Below are positions 7,990 through 15,755 of a DNA stretch of 23,469 nt, piece after piece. Numbering within the stretch: position 1 is the stretch's first letter; the number at the start of each line of letters is the position of its first letter. Where the stretch lies: the NCBI GenBank assembly GCA_041862375.1, contig JBGVTE010000070.1, forward strand, positions 1 through 23,469, read 5' to 3'. A program made the translations under genes and the position numbers. Source of the stretch: WVZL01 sp041862375 (lineage in GTDB: Bacteria > Acidobacteriota > Aminicenantia > Aminicenantales > Aminicenantaceae). The notes beneath the pieces were generated by a model. It searched no databases. It had not been told where the DNA came from and saw nothing but the letters and a program-made list of their open reading frames with translations.

Positions 7990-8112
7990 GGATTCAATGC
8001 CAAAGCCATAGAGCACTACGAGAAATTCCTCGACCTCTGGAAAGACGCTGATCCTGGTATTCCTGAAGTAGAGGATGCGAAGAAAAGGTTGGCAAGGTTG
8101 AAGAGAAAATGA
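7990..8112 (+). pseudogene. Relic of a TPR-protein C-terminal tail (copy 2)
   Basis: Directly after the kinase stop codon, a frame with no start codon encodes AIEHYEKFLDLWKDADPG, then IPEVEDAKKRLARLKRK, and ends at TGA 8110-8112. AIEHYEKFLDLW is the second helix of a TPR. The frame is closed upstream by TAA 7987-7989 and differs from the kinase frame. The kinase already has a complete C-terminus, so this is not its own tail after a frameshift. I infer the 3' end of a second kinase/TPR paralogue that was lost by recombination. Copy 1 lies at 179-277. Confidence 0.65.
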
Positions 8113-8479
8113 TTCCCTCTTTTTCAGAAAAGAAGGAAGAGATTTTCCGATTCAAGACAGGATTTAAATTCATCCAGTATATTAAATTTCGCAACTCTCC
8201 TGATTAGATTAGATAAGAGTTCGATATCTACCTCTCCGTGCGTACCACATCACAGCCCTGTTATCGATTTAATATCAATGACTTATAAATATTTCCTTGT
8301 ATATCGGAGGTTGAGCCTAATTAAGCCAAATTAAGTGATTTTAGGACAATTTTAGTCTTATTTTACTACCCGAATTACAATCCAGAATTTTTAGGAGTAT
8401 ACAAGACCAGAAAACTATATTTTTAACTTTCATTTATTTCTATTCTTTTATATATAAGGAGAATTGACAGGAGCTTAGT
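8113..8479. other. Intergenic region before the acyltransferase
   Basis: Apart from the end of the TPR relic at its left edge, these 367 bases show no coding signal, no clear hairpin and no recognisable promoter. The last 120 bases are strongly AT-rich and presumably contain the acyltransferase promoter. Confidence 0.5.
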
Positions 8480-9631
8480 ATGAATACTTCTATAAAAACA
8501 GAGCAGAGAATCAATCCGGTTAGGCAGTATGACATCGATTGGCTGAGAGTCCTAGCGATGGTGATGGTGTTTTTATTCCACTGCGCCCGGTTTTTCGACC
8601 ATGACGACTGGCATGTCAAGAATCTTCAGCTGGATGCAGGGATGTCATCGTTTGTCTTTTTTGTAAGTCGATGGATCATGCCTCTTTTTTTCATGCTCTC
8701 AGCGATAAGCGCCTCCTTTTCCTTGAGCCGCCGGAGCGGTAGACAATTCATCGTCTCGAGGATTAAGCGCCTGGCTGTTCCATTTATTATCGGAGCACTC
8801 ACCCACATTTCCCTTCAGGTCTATTTCGAGCGTGTGAGTCACTCACATTTTGAAGGCTCATTTTTTGCGTTCTTTCCTCAGTATTTTAATGGTTTATACG
8901 CATTCGGAGGGAACTTTGCCTGGATGGGGCTTCATCTTTGGTATCTTGAAGTCCTGTTCATTTTCTCGTTGATCGTTCTCCCTCTGTTTCTTGTTTTGAA
9001 GAAGCCGAGCCTGGAGGGATTCAGGCAGAATCTGACTGTCTTTTTCACAAAGCCTGGAGCAGTCTTCCTATTAGCTGTTCCACTCATGGCCATGGAGATA
9101 ATTGTCGGCCTTGACCCGGATGGGATCGGAAGAAGAGATTTCGGAGGATGGAGCCTCTTGACTTATCTTGTCTTTTTCGTTAACGGATATCTGCTCGTTT
9201 TGGGAGACAGGGAGAGACAAGCCGTCAAGAAACATGGATGGATTGCTTTTGGTTTAGGCATTATCACAACATCTGTAGGAATCTTAATGATCGAATCTGG
9301 ACGGTCCTACAATGGGATACTGGTTGCTTTCCTCCAGGCATTCAATTCATGGTTCTGGCTCGTGGCCATACTTGGTCTTGGGAACAGGTTCCTCAGGAGT
9401 AAGAATAGATTTTTATCCTATGCCAATGAAGCAGTCCTGCCTTTCTATGTCCTCCATCAGACCATTATCGTAACAATCGCTTTCTTTATGATAAGTTGGC
9501 AGGCTGGTGTTTGGGTGAAATATATCGTTCTCGCTGTTTCTTCTTTCACAGGGATCGTCATCTTATATGATCTTCTTGTGAGGCGGTTCAATCCAATCCG
9601 CTTTCTATTCGGAATGAGATCGAAAAGCTGA
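8480..9631 (+). CDS. Integral membrane acyltransferase, family 3 (OpgC/OatA-like)
   Basis: This 383-residue protein has about ten hydrophobic helices. It opens with the family signature YDIDWLRVLAMVMVFLFHC at 17-35, in which Arg23 and His34 are the residues expected to transfer the acyl group, and continues with SRWIMPLFFMLSA and a basic loop (SRIKRLAVP). Family 3 enzymes move acyl groups such as acetyl or succinyl onto extracytoplasmic sugars, including peptidoglycan, O-antigen and periplasmic glucans. The opening and the length are closest to OpgC (MdoC)-type members, but the substrate cannot be read from the sequence. GGAG seven bases before the ATG supports the start. It stands alone, upstream of the BlaI/M56 pair, with 167 bases between them. 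Confidence 0.85.
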   Translation: MNTSIKTEQRINPVRQYDIDWLRVLAMVMVFLFHCARFFDHDDWHVKNLQLDAGMSSFVFFVSRWIMPLFFMLSAISASFSLSRRSGRQFIVSRIKRLAVPFIIGALTHISLQVYFERVSHSHFEGSFFAFFPQYFNGLYAFGGNFAWMGLHLWYLEVLFIFSLIVLPLFLVLKKPSLEGFRQNLTVFFTKPGAVFLLAVPLMAMEIIVGLDPDGIGRRDFGGWSLLTYLVFFVNGYLLVLGDRERQAVKKHGWIAFGLGIITTSVGILMIESGRSYNGILVAFLQAFNSWFWLVAILGLGNRFLRSKNRFLSYANEAVLPFYVLHQTIIVTIAFFMISWQAGVWVKYIVLAVSSFTGIVILYDLLVRRFNPIRFLFGMRSKS

Positions 9632-9745
9632 TCGTCTCTTAATTAACAACCAGCGTAAGCTAAGCTCTAGAAGAAGAAAAACTTTAGCTGGATTGTATTC
9701 GTATTAATTAATGTGAAAGATCAGACGAATAAAAATATTATTTAA

Positions 9746-9763
9746 CAACTAAAAAAATAGTTG
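9746..9763. promoter_or_regulatory. BlaI-type operator 1 (overlaps the -35)
   Basis: CAACTA (9746-9751) and TAGTTG (9758-9763) form a perfect dyad around six A. The core AACTA-N6-TAGTT is repeated in operator 2 exactly 20 bp downstream. It covers the first bases of the -35 hexamer, so repressor bound here would block RNA polymerase. ACTA/TAGT half-sites resemble known BlaI/MecI/CopY-family operators. Confidence 0.7.
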
Positions 9764-9789
9764 ACAAACTATATTTTTAGTTGTATATT
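9761..9789 (+). promoter_or_regulatory. Sigma-70 promoter of the BlaI/M56 operon
   Basis: A consensus TTGACA (9761-9766) is followed, after a 17-base spacer, by TATATT (9784-9789). The transcript should start near 9796-9799, at or just before the repressor ATG. This leaves no room for a ribosome binding site, so the first gene looks leaderless. Confidence 0.75.
9767..9782. promoter_or_regulatory. BlaI-type operator 2 (in the promoter spacer)
   Basis: AACTA (9767-9771) and TAGTT (9778-9782) are separated by six T/A bases, the same half-sites and spacing as operator 1. The two centres are 20 bp apart, about two helical turns, so two repressor dimers would sit on the same face of the DNA between and over the promoter elements. 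Confidence 0.65.
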
Positions 9790-9798
9790 AGTAATGCT

Positions 9799-10185
9799 AT
9801 GAAAGAATTAACAAGAGCTGAAGAAAAAATCATGCAAATCCTTTGGAAGCTTGGAAAAGGCTTCGTCAAAGATATTATCGAAAAACTCCCCACTCCAAAG
9901 CCGGCTTACAACACTGTGTCCACTATCGTCCGGATTCTGGAGAAAAAGGGATTTGTCTTGCACATGGCCTACGGCAAAACCTATGAGTATTTTCCTCGCA
10001 TCTCCAGAGACGAGTATAAGAAAAGATTTATGAAATCCTTTATTAAAAGGTACTTCGGCAATTCCTTCCAGGAAATGGTTTCATTTTTCGCCAGCGACAG
10101 GGATATCAGCTTGGAAGAACTTGAGGAAATGAGAAAGCTGTTAACTGAAGAGATAGAAAAACAAAAGGGGGACGAAGATGAGTAA
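9799..10185 (+). CDS. BlaI/MecI/CopY-family transcriptional repressor
   Basis: This 128-residue protein consists of an N-terminal winged helix (KELTRAEEKIMQILWKLGKG, then the recognition region PAYNTVSTIVRILEKKGFV and the wing YGKTYEYFP) and a C-terminal helical dimerisation part. The family represses its own operon and is cleaved or inactivated when the partner M56 protease senses a signal. I place the start at ATG 9799, where similarity to the family begins; an in-frame TTG at 9781 would lie inside the promoter's -10 region. There is no ribosome binding site, which fits the predicted leaderless mRNA. The gene overlaps the next one by 8 bases, so the two are translationally coupled. Confidence 0.9.
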   Translation: MKELTRAEEKIMQILWKLGKGFVKDIIEKLPTPKPAYNTVSTIVRILEKKGFVLHMAYGKTYEYFPRISRDEYKKRFMKSFIKRYFGNSFQEMVSFFASDRDISLEELEEMRKLLTEEIEKQKGDEDE

Positions 10186-11707
10186 CTTAATCCATTATAT
10201 TCTGGAAACAGGGGTCTGTATGGCCATATTCTATGCTGGTTACTGGATTTTCCTGAGAAATGAAACCTATTTTAACCTCAACCGCATCTACCTGGTTTTT
10301 TCTGTCGTATTCTCTTTTGTCATTCCTGGCCTAAATCTCTCTTCTCCTTTTATTAAAAGCCAGGTGATTGAAACAACATACAGTATGGCCCGGACAACAG
10401 CTTTGCCAGCTCGCTCCTGGGGATTGGCTGAAATCCTCCTTCTGATCTATGTTGCTGGAGTAGGCCTTTTTCTTTTGCGGTTTGTTTTTCACCTTGCCAA
10501 GCTCTTCGTTGTCGTTAAGAAATACGGTATTAAAAATTACGAAGGAACACATATCGTTTCCGTAGACAAGGAATTTTCCCCCTTTTCCTTTTTTAACATC
10601 ATCTTTATCAACGATAATAAAATCACAGAAAACGATTTAAGGCGTATCATCGCCCATGAAAAAATTCACATAAAGCAGTATCACTCCTTTGATATCATGC
10701 TTATGGAGATGGTCACAATTTTTCAATGGTTTAATCCTTTTGTATGGCCGTACAAAAAATCGCTACAAGAAACACATGAATACTTGGCTGATTATGGAGT
10801 CATTGCGCAGGGCTTCAGTGTAGCCAAGTACAAACTGCTTATGTTTGAGCAGCATGTGGGTGTGAAGCTGTTGGAATTCGCCAGCAACTTCAAACAGTCT
10901 CAAATCAAAAGGAGGATAACCATGATGACAAAAAACAAATCCAGAAGCGTCGCCAGGCTGAAGTTTCTGTTAGTTTTACCTTTAGCTTCGCTTCTGGTGC
11001 TGGCCTTTGCCGATCCAAGAGCGGCAGAATCACCACAGCCTCAGGTTGATGAAGCCATGGAAGCTGAAATGCTTAATCGAGATGGCACTCCTGAACAGAC
11101 TCAGAACTCAGACAAGAAGAAAGAAGAAGAACTCAAGAAAAAAATGATGCAGCTAAAGCTTGCCCAGATGAAAGATGATTATAAGAAGCTGACTGCAAAA
11201 GAGAAGGATATACGTATGAAGCTTGAAGCTGCTGAAAGCCCTGAAGAAAGGAAAGAGCTGAAGGCCTACTTGAGTAAAGTATTGGAAAAGAAAGCCCAGC
11301 TAAAAGCAGTGCTTGAGGGAAAGAGTTCTTTCGAGAAAACAGATGAGTCAAGCCTGAAAAAGGAACTGATGATGTTGATGGAAAAAGAGCAGGAGATTCG
11401 AAAAAAGATGGAAAAAGTTGAAGATCCTGAGAAAAAAGCAGAGCTTAAAAAGCTCCTGTCTGATGTTTTAAAGAGAGAGAAATTGGTAAAAATGAAATTG
11501 GAGTCCAGTGAAAAGTCCGATAAATTTACAGCGGATGAGTTGTTATATGAGTTTAAGGTTTTAAAAGAAAAAGAGATGAAGGTTAGAGCCAAGCTAAAGG
11601 AAGTCGAGAACCCTGAAAAGAAAGAACAGCTGAAACAATTACTGGAAGAAATACTTATTAAACAGCAGGCTATCAAGAAGAAATTAGAAGCAATGAAAAC
11701 GACCTGA
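10178..11707 (+). CDS. M56 (BlaR1-like) membrane metalloprotease with tandem helical-repeat extracytoplasmic domain
   Basis: This 509-residue protein has an N-terminal M56 membrane domain (about 1-275) with TM helices near 10-27, 36-55 and 84-112. The zinc site is HEKIH at 160-164 with Glu201 (HEYLADYGV) as third ligand. A further TM at 261-278 follows the MMTKNKSRS stretch, as in Bacteroidetes M56 proteins. The remainder, about 280-509, is highly charged and helical. It holds three copies of a unit (IRMKLEAAESPEERKELK and relatives) with Ile345, Ile407 and Val469 at matching places, an exact 62-residue period. This replaces the penicillin-binding sensor of BlaR1; no PBP or TonB domain is visible. 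It has a strong ribosome binding site (AGGGGG) and a start inside the repressor gene. I infer that the repeats sense or bind an envelope ligand, and that the protease cleaves the repressor. Confidence 0.85.
   Translation: MSNLIHYILETGVCMAIFYAGYWIFLRNETYFNLNRIYLVFSVVFSFVIPGLNLSSPFIKSQVIETTYSMARTTALPARSWGLAEILLLIYVAGVGLFLLRFVFHLAKLFVVVKKYGIKNYEGTHIVSVDKEFSPFSFFNIIFINDNKITENDLRRIIAHEKIHIKQYHSFDIMLMEMVTIFQWFNPFVWPYKKSLQETHEYLADYGVIAQGFSVAKYKLLMFEQHVGVKLLEFASNFKQSQIKRRITMMTKNKSRSVARLKFLLVLPLASLLVLAFADPRAAESPQPQVDEAMEAEMLNRDGTPEQTQNSDKKKEEELKKKMMQLKLAQMKDDYKKLTAKEKDIRMKLEAAESPEERKELKAYLSKVLEKKAQLKAVLEGKSSFEKTDESSLKKELMMLMEKEQEIRKKMEKVEDPEKKAELKKLLSDVLKREKLVKMKLESSEKSDKFTADELLYEFKVLKEKEMKVRAKLKEVENPEKKEQLKQLLEEILIKQQAIKKKLEAMKTT
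11141..11704 (+). repeat. Three tandem 62-codon (186-bp) coding repeats
   Basis: Inside the M56 gene, the units centred on residues 343-380, 405-442 and 467-504 align without gaps in a pattern of (I/V)RxKxE..E.PE.K..LK..L...L......K..LE. The DNA has diverged while the protein pattern and spacing are kept, which points to old duplications held by selection. Each unit looks like two antiparallel helices joined by the ESPEE / EDPEK / ENPEK turn. Confidence 0.75.
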
Positions 11708-11807
11708 GAGGATGAAGGCTGGAAAGAAGTAAAGTAGGATTTGGAGGAGAAAAAGAGAGGAAACAGAACCAGCAAGCCTAAAAGATAGAACTAGATCCTG
11801 CCCCTGA

Positions 11808-11850
11808 GGGAAGCGATGGCGCGAGCCGCCTCGCTTCCCTTTATTATTTT
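11808..11850 (+). terminator. Strong intrinsic terminator of the BlaI/M56 operon
   Basis: GGGAAGCGA (11808-11816) pairs with TCGCTTCCC (11831-11839). The stem continues, past a one-base bulge, with GGCG (11818-11821) and CGCC (11827-11830) around a 5-base loop, and is followed by TTTATTATTTT. It lies 100 bases after the M56 stop. The T-run is on the plus strand only, so it ends the operon rather than the convergent DUF5916 gene. Confidence 0.85.
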
Positions 11851-11876
11851 CAAGAGGTTAGAAATTTCTTATTTCT

Positions 11877-14135
11877 CTAAAATACCCAAGCATAGCTCAA
11901 CTTCACGAAGAAGGTTCTGTCGGACTGAGTAAGCCCGTATCCCTGGCCGCCGTAGTAGTTATCGCTGTATCCAAGAAAAAGCACGGTACGAGGATTGATC
12001 TTGTAAGAAAACAATAACTGAGTGAAAAACCGCTTGTAGCGTGAGTCTATATCGAATGTGTAATTGCCGGGATTGTAGTTGTAATCTACATGTTGAATGA
12101 TTGCCCTGAAAAAAGTGCGGACGTTGAACTGGTAGATAGCCGATACCCCGCTGATGTTCGCCGTGTATAAAAGCACATCCTGAACCTTCATCTGCTCATA
12201 GGTGTGGTCAAGGGCAAGACGCAAATGCTTTCCAAAATTGTAAGTCAACCAGGGATTGATCATAAACCTCTTACCCAATCGTGTGTTCGCATAGTCGATT
12301 CGATCTCCAAATAAGGTGAGTGCAATTAACTGAAGGTTGCTGGTCGGCCAGAAACCGCCTTCAATCAAGAAGTAGGTTAGATCAAATTCACGGTTATTAT
12401 AAGCCTCTCGAGATTTCAATCCTCTTATAAATAAACTGGACTGCATGGTTCCGTTGTAAGCAAGCCAAAGCGAGGCACGCTTGTTCAGCAGTGCTCCATC
12501 ATGGTCTTCAAAATAGTTTAACTCACTGCCTACTCTGAAAAGTGACCACCACGAATCAGGGCGTGCGTTCCAGGTATAGTGTAAACCGCCTTCAACATTG
12601 CGAAATCCGACCATGGGGTAATAGCCGAGGTCAGCGCGAAATTTTGGGCCGGCTTCCTCGTAGTCCGCCCACCAACCCCAGGTTCTGGTAACATGGTCGT
12701 ACTCGAATGAGATGAGCCGATCGCTGAAGGAGCCTGAAGGTTGGTTGAAGTCGTTCACCACTTCATCGGGATATCTGGTGTTGGAACCAAGGACCAGCAG
12801 TTGGATTTGATTTGTGCGAGTGAAACGGAAATCCAGGTCGAATCCGTATATCCTGTTAAAGTAACCCATGCCTTCACGATTGGTCGCCAACAGCCCGACT
12901 GTATATCTGCTGCCAAAATCCCGTTTGTAGCGGAAGACAGAAGATGTGTTTGCCTTATCCAGTGAAGTGGAGCTTGATTCTTGACTTCCGGGGAAGATAA
13001 GGTTTGTCATTTGGTCACGGACCATGTAGGCTCCGATGGTATTGGGTCCTTCCTTGCCAGTGAGCTTAAAACCCCATGAAGGATCTCGCATCGTTCTTGT
13101 ATAGATCACGCTTTCCAGGGAATTAAAGAAGTCGGCTCCTTCGGTGAAGAAAGGCCGCCTTTCAGGATAAAAGAGTGCGAAAGGTTCGTTAATGTCGAGC
13201 TGCAGGGCGTCAGCCTCAACCTGACTGAAGTCCGGATTGGCAGTAAAATTGAGCATTAAGTTTGGTGTGATTCCCCATTGAGTTGTGAGGCCCAATTCAG
13301 TTTCCTGGTCACGTTTTTTGAGTTTACCTTGAGGGAAATCCGGCCGTTCATCTGTGCGGACCGAGGTGGCTGTGGGATTGATCTCAATATTGCGGCCGGG
13401 AGTGGCCCCTTCGAAGCCCTCTATCTTGAGAGCCTGACAGAGATAGCAGTTGTTGCTTCGGTCTCTGGGGAAAAGACCTATGTGGAAAGCGTGTTCGCGA
13501 GGATAACGGCGCACTGCATCGAATCCCCAAACCTGTGTCCCTTTCTTGCGCTGGAAACGTATGGATGAAAAGGGGATTGCAATTTCTACAGTATAACCCC
13601 AATCAGTGATCTTACTTGCGGAGTCCCAGAACGTGTCCCATCCGTTGTCCTCGCCGCTCTGGGATTCAATCTGGTCGAATTGCACTCCTTGAGCCGTGAC
13701 GATAAAATCAAAGCTTCTTCGCTCGTCGTTAAAGGTGTCTAAAATAAGAGCAATCCAGTCATCACCGCCGAGGGTATCTCGATCTCTGAGGTGGGCTCTG
13801 ATGGCTGATGGATTGGGATCGTAGCAGCGAAATGCTGCGTAGAGATTCTTCTTGTCATAAGTGAGAAGAACTTCCGTTCGTACTGGCGGCGGTACGTTCT
13901 CTCCTGGACGGACCTCATATTTCAATTCTAAAGTAAGTGCTCTTTCCCATGCCTCCTCGCCCAGGACAGCATCAACTTTGATATCGGACTCAATTTTGGG
14001 AACTATGTAAGGGTCCTCCGAGGTTCCTGTTCCGTGGTTTCCCTGCCTGTTGTCCTGTCCGGATGTTGGTTCCGGGAGGAATATAGAGGCCAGGCAGAAG
14101 GCTAAGCTGATGATCAATACTCGGTAAGGTTTCAT
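11877..14135 (-). CDS. CBM9-like / DUF5916 outer-membrane protein (paralogue 2)
   Basis: This 752-residue protein has a signal peptide (hydrophobic stretch VLIISLAFCLASIF). The CBM9/DOMON-like domain starts at about IKVDAVLGEEAWERA and includes YDKKNLYAAFRCYD and ALILDTFNDERRS. The DUF5916 region carries FTANPDFSQVEADALQ and FYPERRPFFTEGADFF, directly comparable with VNPDFAQVEAD and FFPEKRLFFQE of the protein at 2133-4412. Alternating beta strands run to a C-terminal SYAWVF, as in outer-membrane barrels. It is a single paralogue, without the poly-Asp run. I chose the ATG at 14135 because AGGA precedes it by eight bases; an in-frame ATG at 14153 (six more residues) has no ribosome binding site. 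The function of DUF5916 is unknown. Confidence 0.85.
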   Translation of the reverse strand: MKPYRVLIISLAFCLASIFLPEPTSGQDNRQGNHGTGTSEDPYIVPKIESDIKVDAVLGEEAWERALTLELKYEVRPGENVPPPVRTEVLLTYDKKNLYAAFRCYDPNPSAIRAHLRDRDTLGGDDWIALILDTFNDERRSFDFIVTAQGVQFDQIESQSGEDNGWDTFWDSASKITDWGYTVEIAIPFSSIRFQRKKGTQVWGFDAVRRYPREHAFHIGLFPRDRSNNCYLCQALKIEGFEGATPGRNIEINPTATSVRTDERPDFPQGKLKKRDQETELGLTTQWGITPNLMLNFTANPDFSQVEADALQLDINEPFALFYPERRPFFTEGADFFNSLESVIYTRTMRDPSWGFKLTGKEGPNTIGAYMVRDQMTNLIFPGSQESSSTSLDKANTSSVFRYKRDFGSRYTVGLLATNREGMGYFNRIYGFDLDFRFTRTNQIQLLVLGSNTRYPDEVVNDFNQPSGSFSDRLISFEYDHVTRTWGWWADYEEAGPKFRADLGYYPMVGFRNVEGGLHYTWNARPDSWWSLFRVGSELNYFEDHDGALLNKRASLWLAYNGTMQSSLFIRGLKSREAYNNREFDLTYFLIEGGFWPTSNLQLIALTLFGDRIDYANTRLGKRFMINPWLTYNFGKHLRLALDHTYEQMKVQDVLLYTANISGVSAIYQFNVRTFFRAIIQHVDYNYNPGNYTFDIDSRYKRFFTQLLFSYKINPRTVLFLGYSDNYYGGQGYGLTQSDRTFFVKLSYAWVF

Positions 14136-14354
14136 AGCTCTTTTCCTATCCATTTCAAGTTAATTGTCAGCGCATCATACAGAGAGCGCTGCTGAAGTTA
14201 GATTGTGATTTCTTAGAGTAACTTAGAAATGTCATTTATAATAATATACTCTCTATACTACGAAATGGTTTCTGTTTTGGTTTAAAGCAATTTTCAGATA
14301 ACTACAGAATCTATCAGCTTTGGTTCGTTTTTATCTGGATTCATACTTGACACG

Positions 14355-14523
14355 ATGAAACATTATGCAGATAAAGTTGTAAAAGCTATACGGGATTTTG
14401 GATGTAAATGTTATGCATGGGAAGCCAGAAGATATTGCAGATGCAATCGTCTTTTTTGCCTCAGAACAGGCAAGCTGGATAACTGGGCAAGTATTATATG
14501 TTGGCGGTGGAAATATAATGTAG
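14355..14523 (+). pseudogene. C-terminal relic of a short-chain dehydrogenase/reductase (SDR)
   Basis: The frame 14383-14523 encodes GKPEDIADAIVFFASEQASW followed by ITGQVLYVGGGNIM and TAG. This is the unmistakable end of a FabG-like classical SDR: the PEDIA helix, the FFASEQASWITGQ turn and the final VGGG. The preceding part (YADKVVKAI, from the ATG at 14355) lies in another frame, so at least one frameshift separates them. The Rossmann GxxxGxG and YxxxK segments are absent from the window. Only about 55 of roughly 250 residues remain and the relic cannot be functional. Confidence 0.8.
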
Positions 14524-15098
14524 AATGTAACTATTATCAGATATGTTTAGAGAAAAATATCTTTCAAAGGAAAGGAATTTCATTTTGCTGATCACCACAA
14601 ACTCCCCCTCGATTAGTCGAATTTCCACTCGCTTACAGCCACGAATGAACATATCACACCCTAAAAGGCAAGGTCAATTGCCAAAAAATAGAATCGAACA
14701 GTGAAACAGTAAGCCGCAAGATAGACTCCAACTCTTAAATGAATAAAAAAGCAACCACGTACACATTCAGAAGTATTCATCTCTTTCCTCGACAGGCATA
14801 GGGAGTTCGTGCTGGAGGATTTGAGGAGAGAGAGGCCGTTCGGCTATGGACGTTGAAGCCAGGTTCCACCAGCCGAGCATTTTGTGTAGAAGATCATTGT
14901 GGATCAGCTTACTGCGGAGTCGAAATTGTGCTTATCAAACAACAAAAGAATATAATATAGTGATTATATACATCAAAGGATTTTCTTGTTACTTTTTCTC
15001 ATTAAAAAAAAGACAGCAGTATTTCTGAAAGAAGGGATAATTAAGCTTTACAAGTAACTCTCTCTTACTAAAAAGTCTGTTTTCAGCCTTTGCATCAA
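14524..15098. other. Non-coding, decayed stretch
   Basis: These 575 bases follow the SDR relic. All three plus frames around 14800-14950 are partly open and GC-richer than the surroundings, but none has a ribosome binding site or a recognisable product. A small hairpin (GGCAA / TTGCC, 14667-14682) could be a weak terminator on the minus strand. Nothing else is supported. Confidence 0.5.
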
Positions 15099-15755
15099 TT
15101 ATTTTTTTGAGTAGCCGACAGATTGGGCAAACATAACCTTCTGATCTGGACGCAGCTTCATCACTTTTGACAGGGCTTCTCTGTCAATAAGACCACGAAC
15201 AACAGTAGCCAGTCCTTCAGAAGCACAATAGAGATAGACATTCTGGCTGATGAAACCCGTATGGGCAGCAGAGTAAAAATTTTTATCTTCTTCTGTTCCT
15301 CTTGGTATCTTGGAAAAATCAGCCACATAGATGAGGTTTACAGGAACATTCTTAACAAAAGGCTGTCTGCCCGTCGCTGCCCGAATGTCTTCTGCCAGAA
15401 CAGGTTTCAGAATGTTTTCTTTGGCATCATATTGATACAGACCTTTGGTCATGGCCACATAAATATCAATATTCTGCCAGTTTACAGCGCTGGGTGCTGT
15501 CCGTTTTCCTGAATCTGGACGGTTGATTCCAAATGCTGCCCATAACAGGTTTGAAAGCACCTGTAATGGTAACTCATCGGTGCTGAATTCTCGCGAAGAA
15601 TGACGGTCCTTTAGAACCTGCATCAGGGGTTTACCGCCGTCCATTTGTGGTTTCAAGAGCTTTATCTCTTTGAGTTCCTGAGAATGAATTGGATTAGGCC
15701 AAACAAGCAAAAAAGTCAAAACTAGAGAACCGAGTGAAAATAATATTTTTCTCAT
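15099..15755 (-). CDS. Exported nitroreductase-family (SagB-like) flavoprotein
   Basis: This 218-residue protein has a signal peptide (RK, then a hydrophobic stretch from 4 to 19, with cleavage near IHSQ). The nitroreductase fold follows: LKDRHSSREFSTDELP at 49-63 with the Arg/Ser/Arg set that binds FMN phosphate, LSNLLWAAFGINR, a central NIDIYVA strand, TGFISQNVYLYCASEGLAT at 166-184 and a final SVGY. The pattern is closest to the SagB/ThcOx-type branch rather than NfsB, but there is no YcaO or peptide-cyclisation partner nearby. An exported FMN enzyme is unusual because flavin must be added outside or by Tat/Ftr-type systems; no twin-arginine is present. AGGAG nine bases before ATG 15755 favours this start over the in-frame ATG at 15782. 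Confidence 0.8.
   Translation of the reverse strand: MRKILFSLGSLVLTFLLVWPNPIHSQELKEIKLLKPQMDGGKPLMQVLKDRHSSREFSTDELPLQVLSNLLWAAFGINRPDSGKRTAPSAVNWQNIDIYVAMTKGLYQYDAKENILKPVLAEDIRAATGRQPFVKNVPVNLIYVADFSKIPRGTEEDKNFYSAAHTGFISQNVYLYCASEGLATVVRGLIDREALSKVMKLRPDQKVMFAQSVGYSKK

Noticed and set aside
14667..14682. GGCAA/TTGCC hairpin as terminator of the nitroreductase gene
   Set aside because: It is more than 400 bases past the stop codon with only a 5-bp stem; mentioned only as a possibility.
14846..15028. 60-codon ORF and two other partly open frames around 14800-14950
   Set aside because: Three frames open at once, no ribosome binding site and no family resemblance; treated as non-coding.
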